Assembly: GCA_964345105.1 (NCBI GenBank)
Contig: CAYFPZ010000094.1
Span: 1 to 59,609 of the forward strand
DNA: 59,609 nucleotides
Direction: 5' to 3'
Source: DG-33 sp964345105
GTDB taxonomy: Archaea > Hadarchaeota > Hadarchaeia > Hadarchaeales > Hadarchaeaceae
Part shown: piece after piece, positions 24,491-33,124 of the stretch
How the letters are laid out: the number at the start of each line of letters is the position of its first letter
Position numbering within the stretch: the first letter of the stretch is position 1
Notes under the pieces: model-generated
The model's database searches: none
The model's input: only the letters and a program-made list of their open reading frames with translations
What the model was told of the DNA's origin: nothing
Translations under genes and position numbers: made by a program

Positions 24491-25827
24491 TGTCGGGCGA
24501 AGTTAAAGCAATTTTCGAGCCGAAATCAGTCGTACTAATAGGCGCTTCTGCTAGGGAAGGAGTGGGGGCGGCCTCGCCAGCTTTTTTTGGCTCGCTCGTT
24601 CAAAACACGCTTCACTCCTTTAAGGGTAAAACTCACATCGTTGATTTTAGCGGAAAGCTTGAAGGTGCTGTCAAAAAGTTAAATCAAGTCCCCAGTGGAT
24701 GCGATATTGCAGTAATAGTGTTGCCCCCAAAACTTGTTATGAAAAATTTACGGAAGCTGTTTGCTCGAAAAGTGAAAGCCATGGTTTTGGTTGCGGGAGG
24801 TTTTGATCAACACCAGCTAGAGGAACTCACACGTGTAGCCGCCAAACAAAAGGTTCGAATGCTTGGCCCAAACGTGACAGCGGGAGTGATCAACACGGTG
24901 AAGGGTTTGTGTATAACTATTGAGCGTGGAATCATGCCACCATGCGGTGGCATCGCAATTATCTCGCAGAACTGCGCGGTTGGAACGGCGATGCTTGATC
25001 GGGCCTGCTCTTACAGTGCAGGCGTGAGCAAATTTGCGTCAATCGGTGAGGGCGCCGATATCACAGAAACGGACTTGCTTGAATTTCTAACCCAAGACAA
25101 GGAAACGAAGGTAATTTGTATTTACTTAGAAAGCGTTCGCGATGGGCGAAAGTTTCTTAAGTCAATTCGAGAAGCGTTGAAAAAAAAGCCAGTCGTCGTA
25201 CTGAAGGGGCGCACGATGCGCGAAGGGATTAAGCGGAATAAAATATTCGTCGCTGCCCTTAAGCAGGTCGGCGCTCTTCGGGTCAGTGATACCGAGGAGC
25301 TCCTTAGCGTCGCGGATGCTCTGGCGAAACAGCCATGCATGCGGGGCAATAGAGTGGCTGTAATCACTAACGTTAGTGGGCCGGCAGTTTTAGTGGCGGA
25401 CATGTTATCCCGCGAGAGGTTAGCATTGGCGAAACTCTCCGATAAAGTCATGAAGAAAATCATTCAGAAATATCCGAATATCAGCATAGCGGATTGGGTG
25501 GACCTCGGCATTGACGCAAATGGCGATCGGTACAAGTTTGTTCTTGAACAAGTGCTATCGGACTCGGGTGTCGATGGTGTGGTAGTAGTAAACGAACTCA
25601 AGTCGACGTTTCTCAAACTCGAAGATTTTCAGGAAGTAGCAAAAGCAATGAAAAAGTCGAAGAATATACCGGTGGTCGACATTGTGATGTGTGGGAAGGA
25701 CTGCGCTCTTGTGCGGGAGAAGCTTCGAGGTAAAGATGTCTGCGTTTATGATTCACCTAGGAAAGCTGCTCAAGCTTTATGCGCACTTTGCTCATATGAA
25801 AAAACTCGGAAGAGATTTGGAAAATGA
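24490..25827 (+). CDS. Acyl-CoA synthetase alpha-like subunit lacking the catalytic His loop
   Basis: 445 aa with the CoA-binding domain (FEPKSVVLIGASAREG) and two succinyl-CoA-ligase-like domains (LGPNVTAGVINT, GVSKFASIGEGADITETDLL, VICIYLESVRDGRKFL). In active relatives the stretch KPVVVLKSGRT is followed by a SHTGSLAG loop whose His is phosphorylated. Here KKPVVVLKGRTMREGIKRNK runs straight into FVAALKQVGAL, so the loop and its His are gone, and SQSGA is SQNCA. It is probably not a standard ADP-forming acyl-CoA synthetase; it may be regulatory or use a different chemistry. Pairing with an intact ATP-grasp subunit argues for a retained function. Confidence 0.8.
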   Translation: MSGEVKAIFEPKSVVLIGASAREGVGAASPAFFGSLVQNTLHSFKGKTHIVDFSGKLEGAVKKLNQVPSGCDIAVIVLPPKLVMKNLRKLFARKVKAMVLVAGGFDQHQLEELTRVAAKQKVRMLGPNVTAGVINTVKGLCITIERGIMPPCGGIAIISQNCAVGTAMLDRACSYSAGVSKFASIGEGADITETDLLEFLTQDKETKVICIYLESVRDGRKFLKSIREALKKKPVVVLKGRTMREGIKRNKIFVAALKQVGALRVSDTEELLSVADALAKQPCMRGNRVAVITNVSGPAVLVADMLSRERLALAKLSDKVMKKIIQKYPNISIADWVDLGIDANGDRYKFVLEQVLSDSGVDGVVVVNELKSTFLKLEDFQEVAKAMKKSKNIPVVDIVMCGKDCALVREKLRGKDVCVYDSPRKAAQALCALCSYEKTRKRFGK

Positions 25828-25977
25828 AGAAGGAAACGGAAAAATATTTCACCCGAATGTCGTACCCAACGGGATCTTAACGAATGATTAGCAGCGAGCA
25901 CCTGTAGGAGCTGATAAAGAAGAAATTTAGAGAGAAATCGGAATCGGTTAGGCGAGAGTTGAATCTCTTGTTAGCAT
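25828..25977. other. Spacer with remnant reading frame
   Basis: Contains ATG at 25884 followed by a frame interrupted by TAG after seven codons, then a basic ELIKKKFREKSESVRREL helix ending at 25985, overlapping the convergent hydrolase stop. Too short and broken to call a gene. Confidence 0.3.
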
Positions 25978-27312
25978 CTACTTAGTCAGAAACTGCCCGT
26001 ATCCAGGCTTTCCAACTACATCTCCATCCTTGGCCACTACAATGCCTCGCAAAATCGTCATTATGGGGGCGCCCTTAATCCTCATTCCCTCGTAAGGAGT
26101 CCAGCCAACTTTGTAATGCATTTTTTTAGCAGCTATCGTTGCCTCCTTCTTGAGGTCCACGATCACTAGGTCAGCATCGGAGCCCTCGCTGATGACCCCT
26201 TTGCGCGGGTAGAGACCGAAGATTTGCGCAGGCTGGGTACAGAGTGCATCGACAAGTCGTTCGAACGTCAGCCTGCCCTTCGCGACACCCTCGCTAAGCA
26301 TGAGCGGCAATAAGGTTTCTACGCTCGGAACGCCGACTTGGGCTGTCCAGATATTTTCCCACCCGACCTCCTTCTCCGCCTTGGTGCTGGGTGCATGGTC
26401 GCTCGAAACGATATCGATTGTTCCCTCAGCCAAAGCATTCCAGAGCGCCGCACAGTCTTCACTTTTTTTCAACGCGGGATTTACCTTTAGGTACGGTCCC
26501 AACCTTTGCATGTCTTCTCGCGTGAAAAGCAGATAGTGCGGGCATATTTCGCTGGTTACTGGTATCCGTTTCTCTTTCGCCTTTTTGACGAGCTCAGCAC
26601 CTTGGCGTGTCGTGATGTGGGCTAAGTGCAGTTTACAGCCGGTCCGTTTGGCGAGCATGATCATTTTTTCGATAGCTTTTCCCTCGGCTTCATTCGGGCA
26701 CGATTCCGCATGAGCTAATGGATCCCTCCGTCCTTCCTTGAGGAGCCTCTCAGTGTGCCTCTGCAGAACTTTTTCGTCCTCTGCGTGAACAAATGCAATG
26801 CCACCAATATTTTTTATCGCGGCCATCAGCTTCTCTAAAACCGGGTCTTCGATACGGTAGAAAGCACATGTAAATGCCTTGAAAGATTTAACGCCAAGCG
26901 TGACGAGCGTGGGGATATCTTTGATTGAATCAGCGGTCATTTTTCCCGCGTGGAGATCAAAATCTATAAAGCTCTCCCTTTGCCCGGATTCAATGATATT
27001 TTTTATCATTTTTGGCGTCAACATCGAGGTGTCGAGGGGCGTCACAATTACACTGGTGATGCCTCCCGCTGCGGCCGCGGCACTACCATTTTGAAAATCC
27101 TCTCGAAAGGGATGACGGTGGTCGTAGAAGTGGACATGGGCGTCGATAGCTCCAGGCATCACAATTTTATCCCTCGCGTTGATTTCTTGATCAGCCTTAG
27201 GCAACCCACTCGCAGCAATTTCAGAGATGCGTCCTTCTTCGACCGCGAGCTCTCCGCGGATGATTCCCTCAGGTAAAACCAAGCGCGCATTTCGAATGAC
27301 TAAATCAGCCAA
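25978..27312 (-). CDS. Dihydroorotase / dihydropyrimidinase (hydantoinase)-type amidohydrolase
   Basis: 444 aa. Metal-binding DAHVHFYD, a lysine in VKSFKAF (carboxylated Lys candidate), HAED, HLAHITT, CPHYLLF and the late SSDHAPST make a complete cyclic-amidohydrolase site. COG0044 includes dihydroorotase, hydantoinase and allantoinase, which I cannot separate by eye. The neighbours (SsnA-like deaminase, PreA-like flavoprotein) favour hydantoinase or dihydropyrimidinase in nucleobase breakdown; no other pyrimidine biosynthesis gene is nearby. Directly upstream of it on the same strand is a histone gene, 22 bp away. Confidence 0.85.
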   Translation of the reverse strand: MADLVIRNARLVLPEGIIRGELAVEEGRISEIAASGLPKADQEINARDKIVMPGAIDAHVHFYDHRHPFREDFQNGSAAAAAGGITSVIVTPLDTSMLTPKMIKNIIESGQRESFIDFDLHAGKMTADSIKDIPTLVTLGVKSFKAFTCAFYRIEDPVLEKLMAAIKNIGGIAFVHAEDEKVLQRHTERLLKEGRRDPLAHAESCPNEAEGKAIEKMIMLAKRTGCKLHLAHITTRQGAELVKKAKEKRIPVTSEICPHYLLFTREDMQRLGPYLKVNPALKKSEDCAALWNALAEGTIDIVSSDHAPSTKAEKEVGWENIWTAQVGVPSVETLLPLMLSEGVAKGRLTFERLVDALCTQPAQIFGLYPRKGVISEGSDADLVIVDLKKEATIAAKKMHYKVGWTPYEGMRIKGAPIMTILRGIVVAKDGDVVGKPGYGQFLTK

Positions 27313-27334
27313 AACATCACCGGGTTAGGATAAG

Positions 27335-27547
27335 TTATGCGCGTATCCTCGAGGCAGCTGCGCGAATATCACCTTCGTTCACAGTTTTCGCGCCACGATG
27401 TTTAGCTAACTTTATCGCTTCATTTGACAGCTCAGTCGCATATTCCTCAAGAATTGCGCTGAGTTCAAGGGCGGCGTCGCGCGACACACGAACTTTAGCT
27501 GCTTTTCGAATAATACGCTCCATTGTGGATACTGAAAATTCTGACAT
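27335..27547 (-). CDS. Archaeal histone
   Basis: 70 aa, one histone fold. ERIIRKAAKVRVSRDAALEL, EEYATELSNEAIKLAKHRGA and KTVNEGDIRAAASRI include the conserved R-T loop pair and the Asp of the last helix. It forms dimers and multimers that wrap DNA. Lies 22 bp upstream of the amidohydrolase in the same direction; a second, divergent histone is at 34302. Confidence 0.95.
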   Translation of the reverse strand: MSEFSVSTMERIIRKAAKVRVSRDAALELSAILEEYATELSNEAIKLAKHRGAKTVNEGDIRAAASRIRA

Positions 27548-27694
27548 GTTCTCGTCACCATATTCAAATGATTTAAGGGTTTATTTGTGTTTGGTGATAT
27601 CTCCTACGGCTGAAGCATATGGGTTTCTAACTCGTCCAATTCTAAGGCACCGAAAGTTTAAATGCACGCCGATGATTTTGTTCTCAGGGATTGA

Positions 27695-29044
27695 ATGGTT
27701 GACTTATTAATTAAAAACGGTTTGATAGTCACAATGGATAAAGATTTTCGCATCATTGCGAATGGTTCGATTGCAGTTGAGGATGGCCGTATTATCTCGG
27801 TCAAGCGGGGAAAGGTGAAAACCAAGAGCAAGCCGGAAGAAGTCATCGACGCCTGCGGCAAAATCGTCATGCCTGGCCTTATTTGCTCACACACACATCT
27901 CTATGGCACACTTCTGCGTGGCGCTCCGTTGAAAATTGAGACCCCTACCGATTTTTCACAGATTATACAGCGCGTCTGGTGGCCGATGGAGGAGGAGATG
28001 ACCCGCGAGGATGCGTACGCTAGCGCTTTAATTTCCTGCCTTGAGTTTATCAAGACGGGCACAACTATGTTTGCCGACACCTTTTCAGGTCCGAACGCCA
28101 TAACTGGCGTGTTGGATCGGATTTCCGCAGCGGTCGAGCAATCAGGGATGCGGGGAATCATTTCGTTTGAGGCGACCGAGCGCCGCACCCACGCCGAGGG
28201 AGCCAGAGGCACGAAAGAGAGTGAGCGATTCATCCGGAAGATTAAGAAAAAACGCATGAGCCGAGTGCGAGGGATGTTCAGCATTCATGCTTCCTTCACA
28301 GTCTCCAACGAACTCTTCCACTACGTCCGAGAGCTCGCGAGTCGCTATAAGGTACCAGTGACCATCCACACCTCTGAGGGGATGGTGGACCTCTATCACA
28401 ATTTAGGGAGGTTCGGCAAACGCACCATCGAACGGTTTAACGATGAAGGGATACTCGCACAGGACGTAGTGCTCGCTCATTGTGTGCATGTCAACGATGA
28501 CGAGTTGGCGATCATCAAAAAGACTGGGGCAAAGGTTGCTCACAACCCTATGAGTAACATGCTAAACGCAGTTGGAGTCGCGCCGATAGTGCGAATGCTC
28601 ACGATGGATATTCCTGTGGGCTTGGGCAACGACGGGTACATCTTCGATGGATTTGAGAACATCCGAGCCGCCTTCTTGCTGCACAAGGTTGCCCTCCGTG
28701 ATCCTCGTGCGATTTCACCCATTGAAGCACTCAAGATGGCGACGATCCGTGGAGCAGAACTCTATGGGCTGGGGAACGAACTAGGTTCAATTGAGTCAGG
28801 AAAGCTCGCAGATATCATCATCATAAATCCAGCCCCCGCGCCTACGCCTGTACGTTCTGAAAATGTCGCCGAGCACATCGTTAACACCGTTGATGGCGAT
28901 GATATCGAAACGGTCGTCGTCGGGGGCAAGGTCATAATGCGCGAACGAAAAATGCAGACGCTCAACGAGGCGGAGGCGGTGAAAGTGGCGCGAAAATCGG
29001 CGGAAAAGCTTTGGCAGAAGCTCGAGACAATAAAGAGGAGATGA
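27695..29044 (+). CDS. SsnA-like / SAH-MTA deaminase family amidohydrolase
   Basis: 449 aa. CSHTHLYGTLLRGAP gives the HxH metal pair; HTSEG, LAHCVHVNDDEL and GLGNDGYIFDGFENIRAA complete the site. The spacing WW.ME..M...DAYASALISCLEFIKTGTTMF is that of the cytosine-deaminase-like superfamily. The GxGxDGYxxDxFE pattern and the alpha-helical insert resemble SsnA, found beside dihydropyrimidine dehydrogenase and hydantoinase genes in purine-degrading bacteria. S-adenosylhomocysteine or methylthioadenosine deaminase is the main alternative. AGGGA precedes the ATG; the PreA-like gene starts 4 bp after its stop. Confidence 0.82.
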   Translation: MVDLLIKNGLIVTMDKDFRIIANGSIAVEDGRIISVKRGKVKTKSKPEEVIDACGKIVMPGLICSHTHLYGTLLRGAPLKIETPTDFSQIIQRVWWPMEEEMTREDAYASALISCLEFIKTGTTMFADTFSGPNAITGVLDRISAAVEQSGMRGIISFEATERRTHAEGARGTKESERFIRKIKKKRMSRVRGMFSIHASFTVSNELFHYVRELASRYKVPVTIHTSEGMVDLYHNLGRFGKRTIERFNDEGILAQDVVLAHCVHVNDDELAIIKKTGAKVAHNPMSNMLNAVGVAPIVRMLTMDIPVGLGNDGYIFDGFENIRAAFLLHKVALRDPRAISPIEALKMATIRGAELYGLGNELGSIESGKLADIIIINPAPAPTPVRSENVAEHIVNTVDGDDIETVVVGGKVIMRERKMQTLNEAEAVKVARKSAEKLWQKLETIKRR

Positions 29045-29048
29045 TGAA

Positions 29049-30137
29049 ATGGTCGATTTATCTGTGGAGATATGTGGCTTAAAATTCCGTAACCCCATTT
29101 TGCCTGCGGCTGGCCCCACGGTGCACAACGGAGATGCTTTAGTAAAAGCTGCCGAGGGTGGCGCGGGCGGATTGGTCGCGAAGACTGTGAGCGTCTCTCC
29201 GGCCCATGTGCCCCGCCCCTGTATAATCAAGGTCAAGGATAGCTTGCTTAATGCCGAGCTTTGGACCGACCTACCGCTCGAGCAATGGCTTCGCCATGAG
29301 TATGCGAAGGCGAAGCGAACAAGGCTGCCGCTGATAGCGAGCGTTGGCTACAATGCCGAGGAAATCCGGGCTGTTGCCCCTAAGCTCAAGGCGGCCGGTG
29401 TGGATGCCCTTGAGCTATCGACTCACCACCTCGAAAACGACCCGACGCCGATGGTCGAAGCGGCGAAGGCCGCGAAGGAGGCCGTCGATATCCCAGTGTT
29501 CGTAAAACTCAGCCCGAACGTGCCCGACGTGACCCAGTTTGCACGGGCTGTAGAGGAAGCGGGAGCAGATGGAATAGTCGCGATAAACTCGGTTGGGCCA
29601 TGCCTAGCAATCGACATAGAAAACACTATGCCCATGCTCGGGAGCATCTCTGGCTATGGCTGGCTCTCGGGCCCCGCGATTAAGCCTCTCGCGGTTCGAT
29701 GCGTGGCCGACATCTGCCGCGCTGTGAAGATACCCGTCATTGGAGCGGGCGGAATCAGTAACGGGCGCGATGCGGTTGAGTTCATCATGGTTGGGGCCTC
29801 GGCGGTGCAACTCTCAACCGCAGCGATAGTCCGAGGATACAAGATTTATGGGCTAATAGCGGACGAAATGGCCAAGTTCATGCGCGCGAAAGGCTACAAC
29901 TCGATCAACGATTTTAAGGGCGTCGCACTTCACCACCTGCCCGAGCAGCCTCTTCGTACCACAACCAAACCTCCTGAGGTAACTGCGTCGAGGTGCACGG
30001 GCTGCGGGCTCTGCGAGCGGTACTGTCCATACGAGGCGATTCGTATCGTCGGGAGAATCGCCCGCCTAGACCCTGTCAAATGCTACGGCTGCGGGCTCTG
30101 TGTTTCGGTCTGCCCAACGCGAGCAATCCGGTTATAG
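29049..30137 (+). CDS. PreA-like dihydropyrimidine/dihydroorotate dehydrogenase flavoprotein with two 4Fe-4S motifs
   Basis: 362 aa. An FMN-binding TIM barrel (about 1-300; FRNPILPAAGPT, VFVKLSPNV, PVIGAGGISNGRDAVEF) and a C-terminal ferredoxin with CTGCGLCERYCP and CYGCGLCVSVCP. This is the architecture of PreA and of the C-terminal part of dihydropyrimidine dehydrogenase. The usual catalytic loop NLSCPH is replaced by ELSTHHLEND, so the Cys/Ser base is missing and the substrate may differ. Cotranscription with the SsnA-like gene suggests an electron-dependent step in nucleobase metabolism. Confidence 0.8.
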   Translation: MVDLSVEICGLKFRNPILPAAGPTVHNGDALVKAAEGGAGGLVAKTVSVSPAHVPRPCIIKVKDSLLNAELWTDLPLEQWLRHEYAKAKRTRLPLIASVGYNAEEIRAVAPKLKAAGVDALELSTHHLENDPTPMVEAAKAAKEAVDIPVFVKLSPNVPDVTQFARAVEEAGADGIVAINSVGPCLAIDIENTMPMLGSISGYGWLSGPAIKPLAVRCVADICRAVKIPVIGAGGISNGRDAVEFIMVGASAVQLSTAAIVRGYKIYGLIADEMAKFMRAKGYNSINDFKGVALHHLPEQPLRTTTKPPEVTASRCTGCGLCERYCPYEAIRIVGRIARLDPVKCYGCGLCVSVCPTRAIRL

Positions 30138-30158
30138 TCGCGCAACAAAAAACAACAA

Positions 30159-31739
30159 ATGATTTCGATGCAAATGTCGCAAACTACCAGAATAAAGCAA
30201 CTGATTCACAATGGGGTTCTCATCCCAACCTACGAACCCCGGGGCTTCACCATCCGCTATAAGGGAAAGAAACTCTCGTTGACCTCCAAACAAGAAGAGA
30301 TGGCCGTCGCATGGGTCAAGAAGCTGGGGACAGACTACGTGAAAGACCCTGTCTTCGCCAAGAACTTCGTGAAAGACTTCTCCAAGGCCCTAGGGGTTGA
30401 AACTCCCTCTGAAATAGAAGACTTCGATTTCTCCAAGATTCAACGCTGGGTCGAACAGGAAAAAATCAAAAAAGAAAACATGTCACGCGAGGAGCGAAAA
30501 GCATTGGCTGAGGCCAGGAAGAAAACTCGGGAAGCGAACAAGGAGGAGTATGGATACGCTGTACTCAACGGTGAACGGGTGGAGATCGTCTACACCGTCG
30601 AACCCCCTAGCATTTTCATGGGTAGGGGGAAGCACCCGTTTCGGGGAAGATGGAAGCCAAGAGTCGCCTATGAGGATATAATCCTGAACCTGTCACCCGA
30701 TGCCTCCACCCCAAGACCTCCGAGCGGGAAGCACTGGAAGGAAAGGGTCTTCGATCCAAATGCCATGTGGATAGCCAAGTGGCAGGACAAGCTCAGTGGG
30801 GAACTTAAGTATTTATGGATAGCCGACACCGCGCGCTTCAAGCAGGAGCGCGAAATCGAAAAGTTCAACAAAGCCCGAGAGCTGAATGAGCTCGTCGAAA
30901 GGGTTCGACAACACATTGAGGAGAGCTTGGCCTCGGAGGACATCACCCAGCGCAAAATCGCGACCGTATCTTACTTGATAGACAATCTAAAAATGAGGGT
31001 CGGCGATGAGAAGGACAAGGACGAAGCTGACACTGTTGGCGCAGTGACGCTGAGGGGTACACACGTCAAGATAAACCACTCTGGACAGGTAAAATTCGAC
31101 TTCCTGGGCAAGGACTCGGTGAGGTGGGTCAGGACCATCAGGCCGCCTGCTCAAGTCGTGAGCAACCTGAAGTCCTTCATCGGTACGCCTAGGGCGCAAA
31201 TTTTCTCGGAAATCCGATCGGAGCACGTGAACGCTTTCTTGGGCCAAGTGATGCCAGGGCTTACGGCTAAGGTATTCAGAACTTATCACGCCTCGAAGAG
31301 CGTCAGAGAATATCTAGCTAATTCCAAGGTTCGACCGGAAGATTCAGACTTCGAGAAGAAATATGTGGCCAAGATGGCGAATCTTGAAGCGGCAATCACC
31401 TGCCACCACAAACGAAAGCTCCCGAAGAACTGGAAGGAATCCCTTGAAAATAAAGTGAAAAAACTGAAAGCCCTAAAGACTAAGCTTAAGGAGGTCAAGG
31501 AAAAGCCTCGCTCACGCTCACATGCAAAGCGGATAAATAGTCTTCAAGAGCGGATAAGGACTGCTAGGCTCAAAGTGAAGCTGACAAAGGCTACGCGCGA
31601 CTACAACCTCGGTACATCGCTCAAGTCTTACATCGACCCGCGCCTCTACGTCAAATGGGCGGGAGAAGTTTCATACGACTGGAAAAAAACCTACCCCAAA
31701 ACTCTCCAGCGAAAGTTCGCATGGGCTGAAGAGAGATAA
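30159..31739 (+). CDS. DNA topoisomerase IB, eukaryotic type
   Basis: 526 aa. Follows human Top1 through core and C-terminal domain: HNGVLIPTYEP, EPPSIFMGRGKHPFRGRWK, RVGDEKDKDEADTVGAVTLR (catalytic Arg), FDFLGKDSVRW (Lys), LTAKVFRTYHAS (Arg), CHHKRKLPK (His), and LGTSLKSYIDPR with the nucleophilic Tyr near residue 491. A coiled-coil linker of about 90 residues (SLENKVKKLKALKTKLKEVK onward) separates the two. It relaxes positive and negative supercoils through a 3'-phosphotyrosine. Known in Thaumarchaeota and some relatives, rare elsewhere in archaea. Three in-frame ATGs (30159, 30168, 30174) are possible. Confidence 0.95.
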   Translation: MISMQMSQTTRIKQLIHNGVLIPTYEPRGFTIRYKGKKLSLTSKQEEMAVAWVKKLGTDYVKDPVFAKNFVKDFSKALGVETPSEIEDFDFSKIQRWVEQEKIKKENMSREERKALAEARKKTREANKEEYGYAVLNGERVEIVYTVEPPSIFMGRGKHPFRGRWKPRVAYEDIILNLSPDASTPRPPSGKHWKERVFDPNAMWIAKWQDKLSGELKYLWIADTARFKQEREIEKFNKARELNELVERVRQHIEESLASEDITQRKIATVSYLIDNLKMRVGDEKDKDEADTVGAVTLRGTHVKINHSGQVKFDFLGKDSVRWVRTIRPPAQVVSNLKSFIGTPRAQIFSEIRSEHVNAFLGQVMPGLTAKVFRTYHASKSVREYLANSKVRPEDSDFEKKYVAKMANLEAAITCHHKRKLPKNWKESLENKVKKLKALKTKLKEVKEKPRSRSHAKRINSLQERIRTARLKVKLTKATRDYNLGTSLKSYIDPRLYVKWAGEVSYDWKKTYPKTLQRKFAWAEER

Positions 31740-31747
31740 ATGTGTTT

Positions 31748-32944
31748 TTAAGAGAGCACGCCATCCGCGAACCGCTCGATGTACCGTAGGTATTTGTTTA
31801 GGAAAGCCTCTTTCGAGAATTTCTGCCTGACTCTCCTTCGCCCTCGCCGCCCCATCTCGGCCACTCGCTCGGAGTCACAACTGCAGGCCTCTTCCAGCCT
31901 GCCGGCAAGCTCACGCTCACTCCCAGCCCGGAAGTGCAGTCCTACTTTACCATCAACCATCTCTTGCAGCGCCCCAGCCGTCGAGACTATCGTGGGCACC
32001 TCACAGGCCAGCCCCTCGGCCGTCGCGTATGAGAAGCTCTCCCAGTAGGAGGGCATGATGGTGAAGGTGCTTGAGGAGTAATAGTGAGGAAGCTCGCGCA
32101 GCCGCCGCCATCCCACCAGCTTGATGTACTTAGAGAGGCCCATGCGCTTCACAGCCCGCCTTAACAAGATGCCGTCGTCTGTGAGCATCCGAAGCTCGAA
32201 ATTGGAACACCCCCGGTCTATCACGCGCTGGACGCTCCGCAAGAGGAGGTCAATTCCTTTCTCGGGGTGGTTTCGCCCGGCGTATGTAAAAACAGTTTTT
32301 CCGTTTGACTCGCACTCGACTCGGCTGAAAAGGTTTGTGTCGACCCCGTTGTAAATCACGTCAATGCAGTTACGGCCGAACCGTCGAGCGAGCTCTCGTT
32401 TACAAGCTTTGCTCACAGTTATCGTCCGTCTAGAGTTCTCAATAGCTTTGGTCTCCAGCCTCGCATCACGGCGAAGCCTGCGTTTGCTTGATATTCGGAC
32501 TCCAAAGCGCTCCGCAAATTTTTCCCGCAGGAACTCGGGGCGGTGGGAGATGTACACGAGATTGTCGAGCCTTGCGCGGGCGATTAGCTCCCCAAAAGCG
32601 AATGAGTTGGCCAAAACCACGTCAAATTTTTTGAGATCGATGGGGCTGCTTCTTCCAAGCAATCGTTCCGCAAATCGTTTGGTCGCCGGGTACAGAACAT
32701 CCGCGTCGTACGGGCGGTGCTCGCGAAACCTCGAGGTGCGGACAAACAGCACCCGATAACCCTCGCGGTGGACCAGCTTGTCCCGCTGCGAGGGGACGAT
32801 GAACGTGAGACTGAGCTTTCGGCCTCGGGCACGGGCGAAAGTCCCAAGCTCCGCTAGGTAGCCGAGGTACATCCCGGCCCCCGTCGCCACCCTGCTTCTA
32901 GAGGGGGGCTCCCAACCGAGTACTGCAACTTTTAACTTTCGCAT
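31748..32944 (-). CDS. Family 4 glycosyltransferase (GT-B fold)
   Basis: 398 aa from ATG 32944. N-terminal LKVAVLGWEPP ... GAGMYLGYLAELG acceptor domain and C-terminal FTYAGRNHPEKGIDLLL, IMPSYWESFSYATAEGLACE (ExxxxxxxE nucleotide-sugar site) and PTIVSTAGALQEMV. Transfers a sugar from a nucleotide-activated donor, probably to surface glycans or glycolipids; donor unknown. Convergent with topoisomerase IB with 8 bp between stops. Confidence 0.9.
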   Translation of the reverse strand: MRKLKVAVLGWEPPSRSRVATGAGMYLGYLAELGTFARARGRKLSLTFIVPSQRDKLVHREGYRVLFVRTSRFREHRPYDADVLYPATKRFAERLLGRSSPIDLKKFDVVLANSFAFGELIARARLDNLVYISHRPEFLREKFAERFGVRISSKRRLRRDARLETKAIENSRRTITVSKACKRELARRFGRNCIDVIYNGVDTNLFSRVECESNGKTVFTYAGRNHPEKGIDLLLRSVQRVIDRGCSNFELRMLTDDGILLRRAVKRMGLSKYIKLVGWRRLRELPHYYSSSTFTIMPSYWESFSYATAEGLACEVPTIVSTAGALQEMVDGKVGLHFRAGSERELAGRLEEACSCDSERVAEMGRRGRRRVRQKFSKEAFLNKYLRYIERFADGVLS

Positions 32945-32965
32945 CTTGAACACACTTCACCTCGA

Positions 32966-33000
32966 GCCCGTCGAACAAGAATCACGATATTCTGACGGGC
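32966..33000 (-). repeat. Hairpin in the leader of the glycosyltransferase gene
   Basis: GCCCGTC (32966-32972) pairs with GACGGGC (32994-33000), and inside it AGAAT pairs with ATTCT around a 6-nt loop, a stem of 7 plus 5 bp with a 5-nt bulge. It lies 22-56 bp upstream of the 32944 start on the transcribed strand, so it would be in the 5' leader. A regulatory role is possible but unsupported. Confidence 0.45.
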
Positions 33001-33124
33001 CCAATCGGTGATGATACATGGTGCCGCGAGAATAAAAACGTTTACCAAAAATGGGAAACAAAAAGATGTAACATTTTATAAGAAATAGACTTGAATCACT
33101 AAAAAATATAATAGAAAATTTGGG
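33001..33124. other. AT-rich spacer between glycosyltransferase and rhomboid genes
   Basis: Contains a TATA-like CGTTTTTATTC on the minus strand near 33030-33040 that could drive the glycosyltransferase. The remainder is A/T tracts downstream of the rhomboid stop. No gene seen. Confidence 0.4.

Noticed and set aside
25884..25985. Short frame with in-frame TAG as a possible pyrrolysine gene
   Set aside because: Only about 33 codons, TAG is used as an ordinary stop here (for example ftsZ), and no Pyl machinery is visible.
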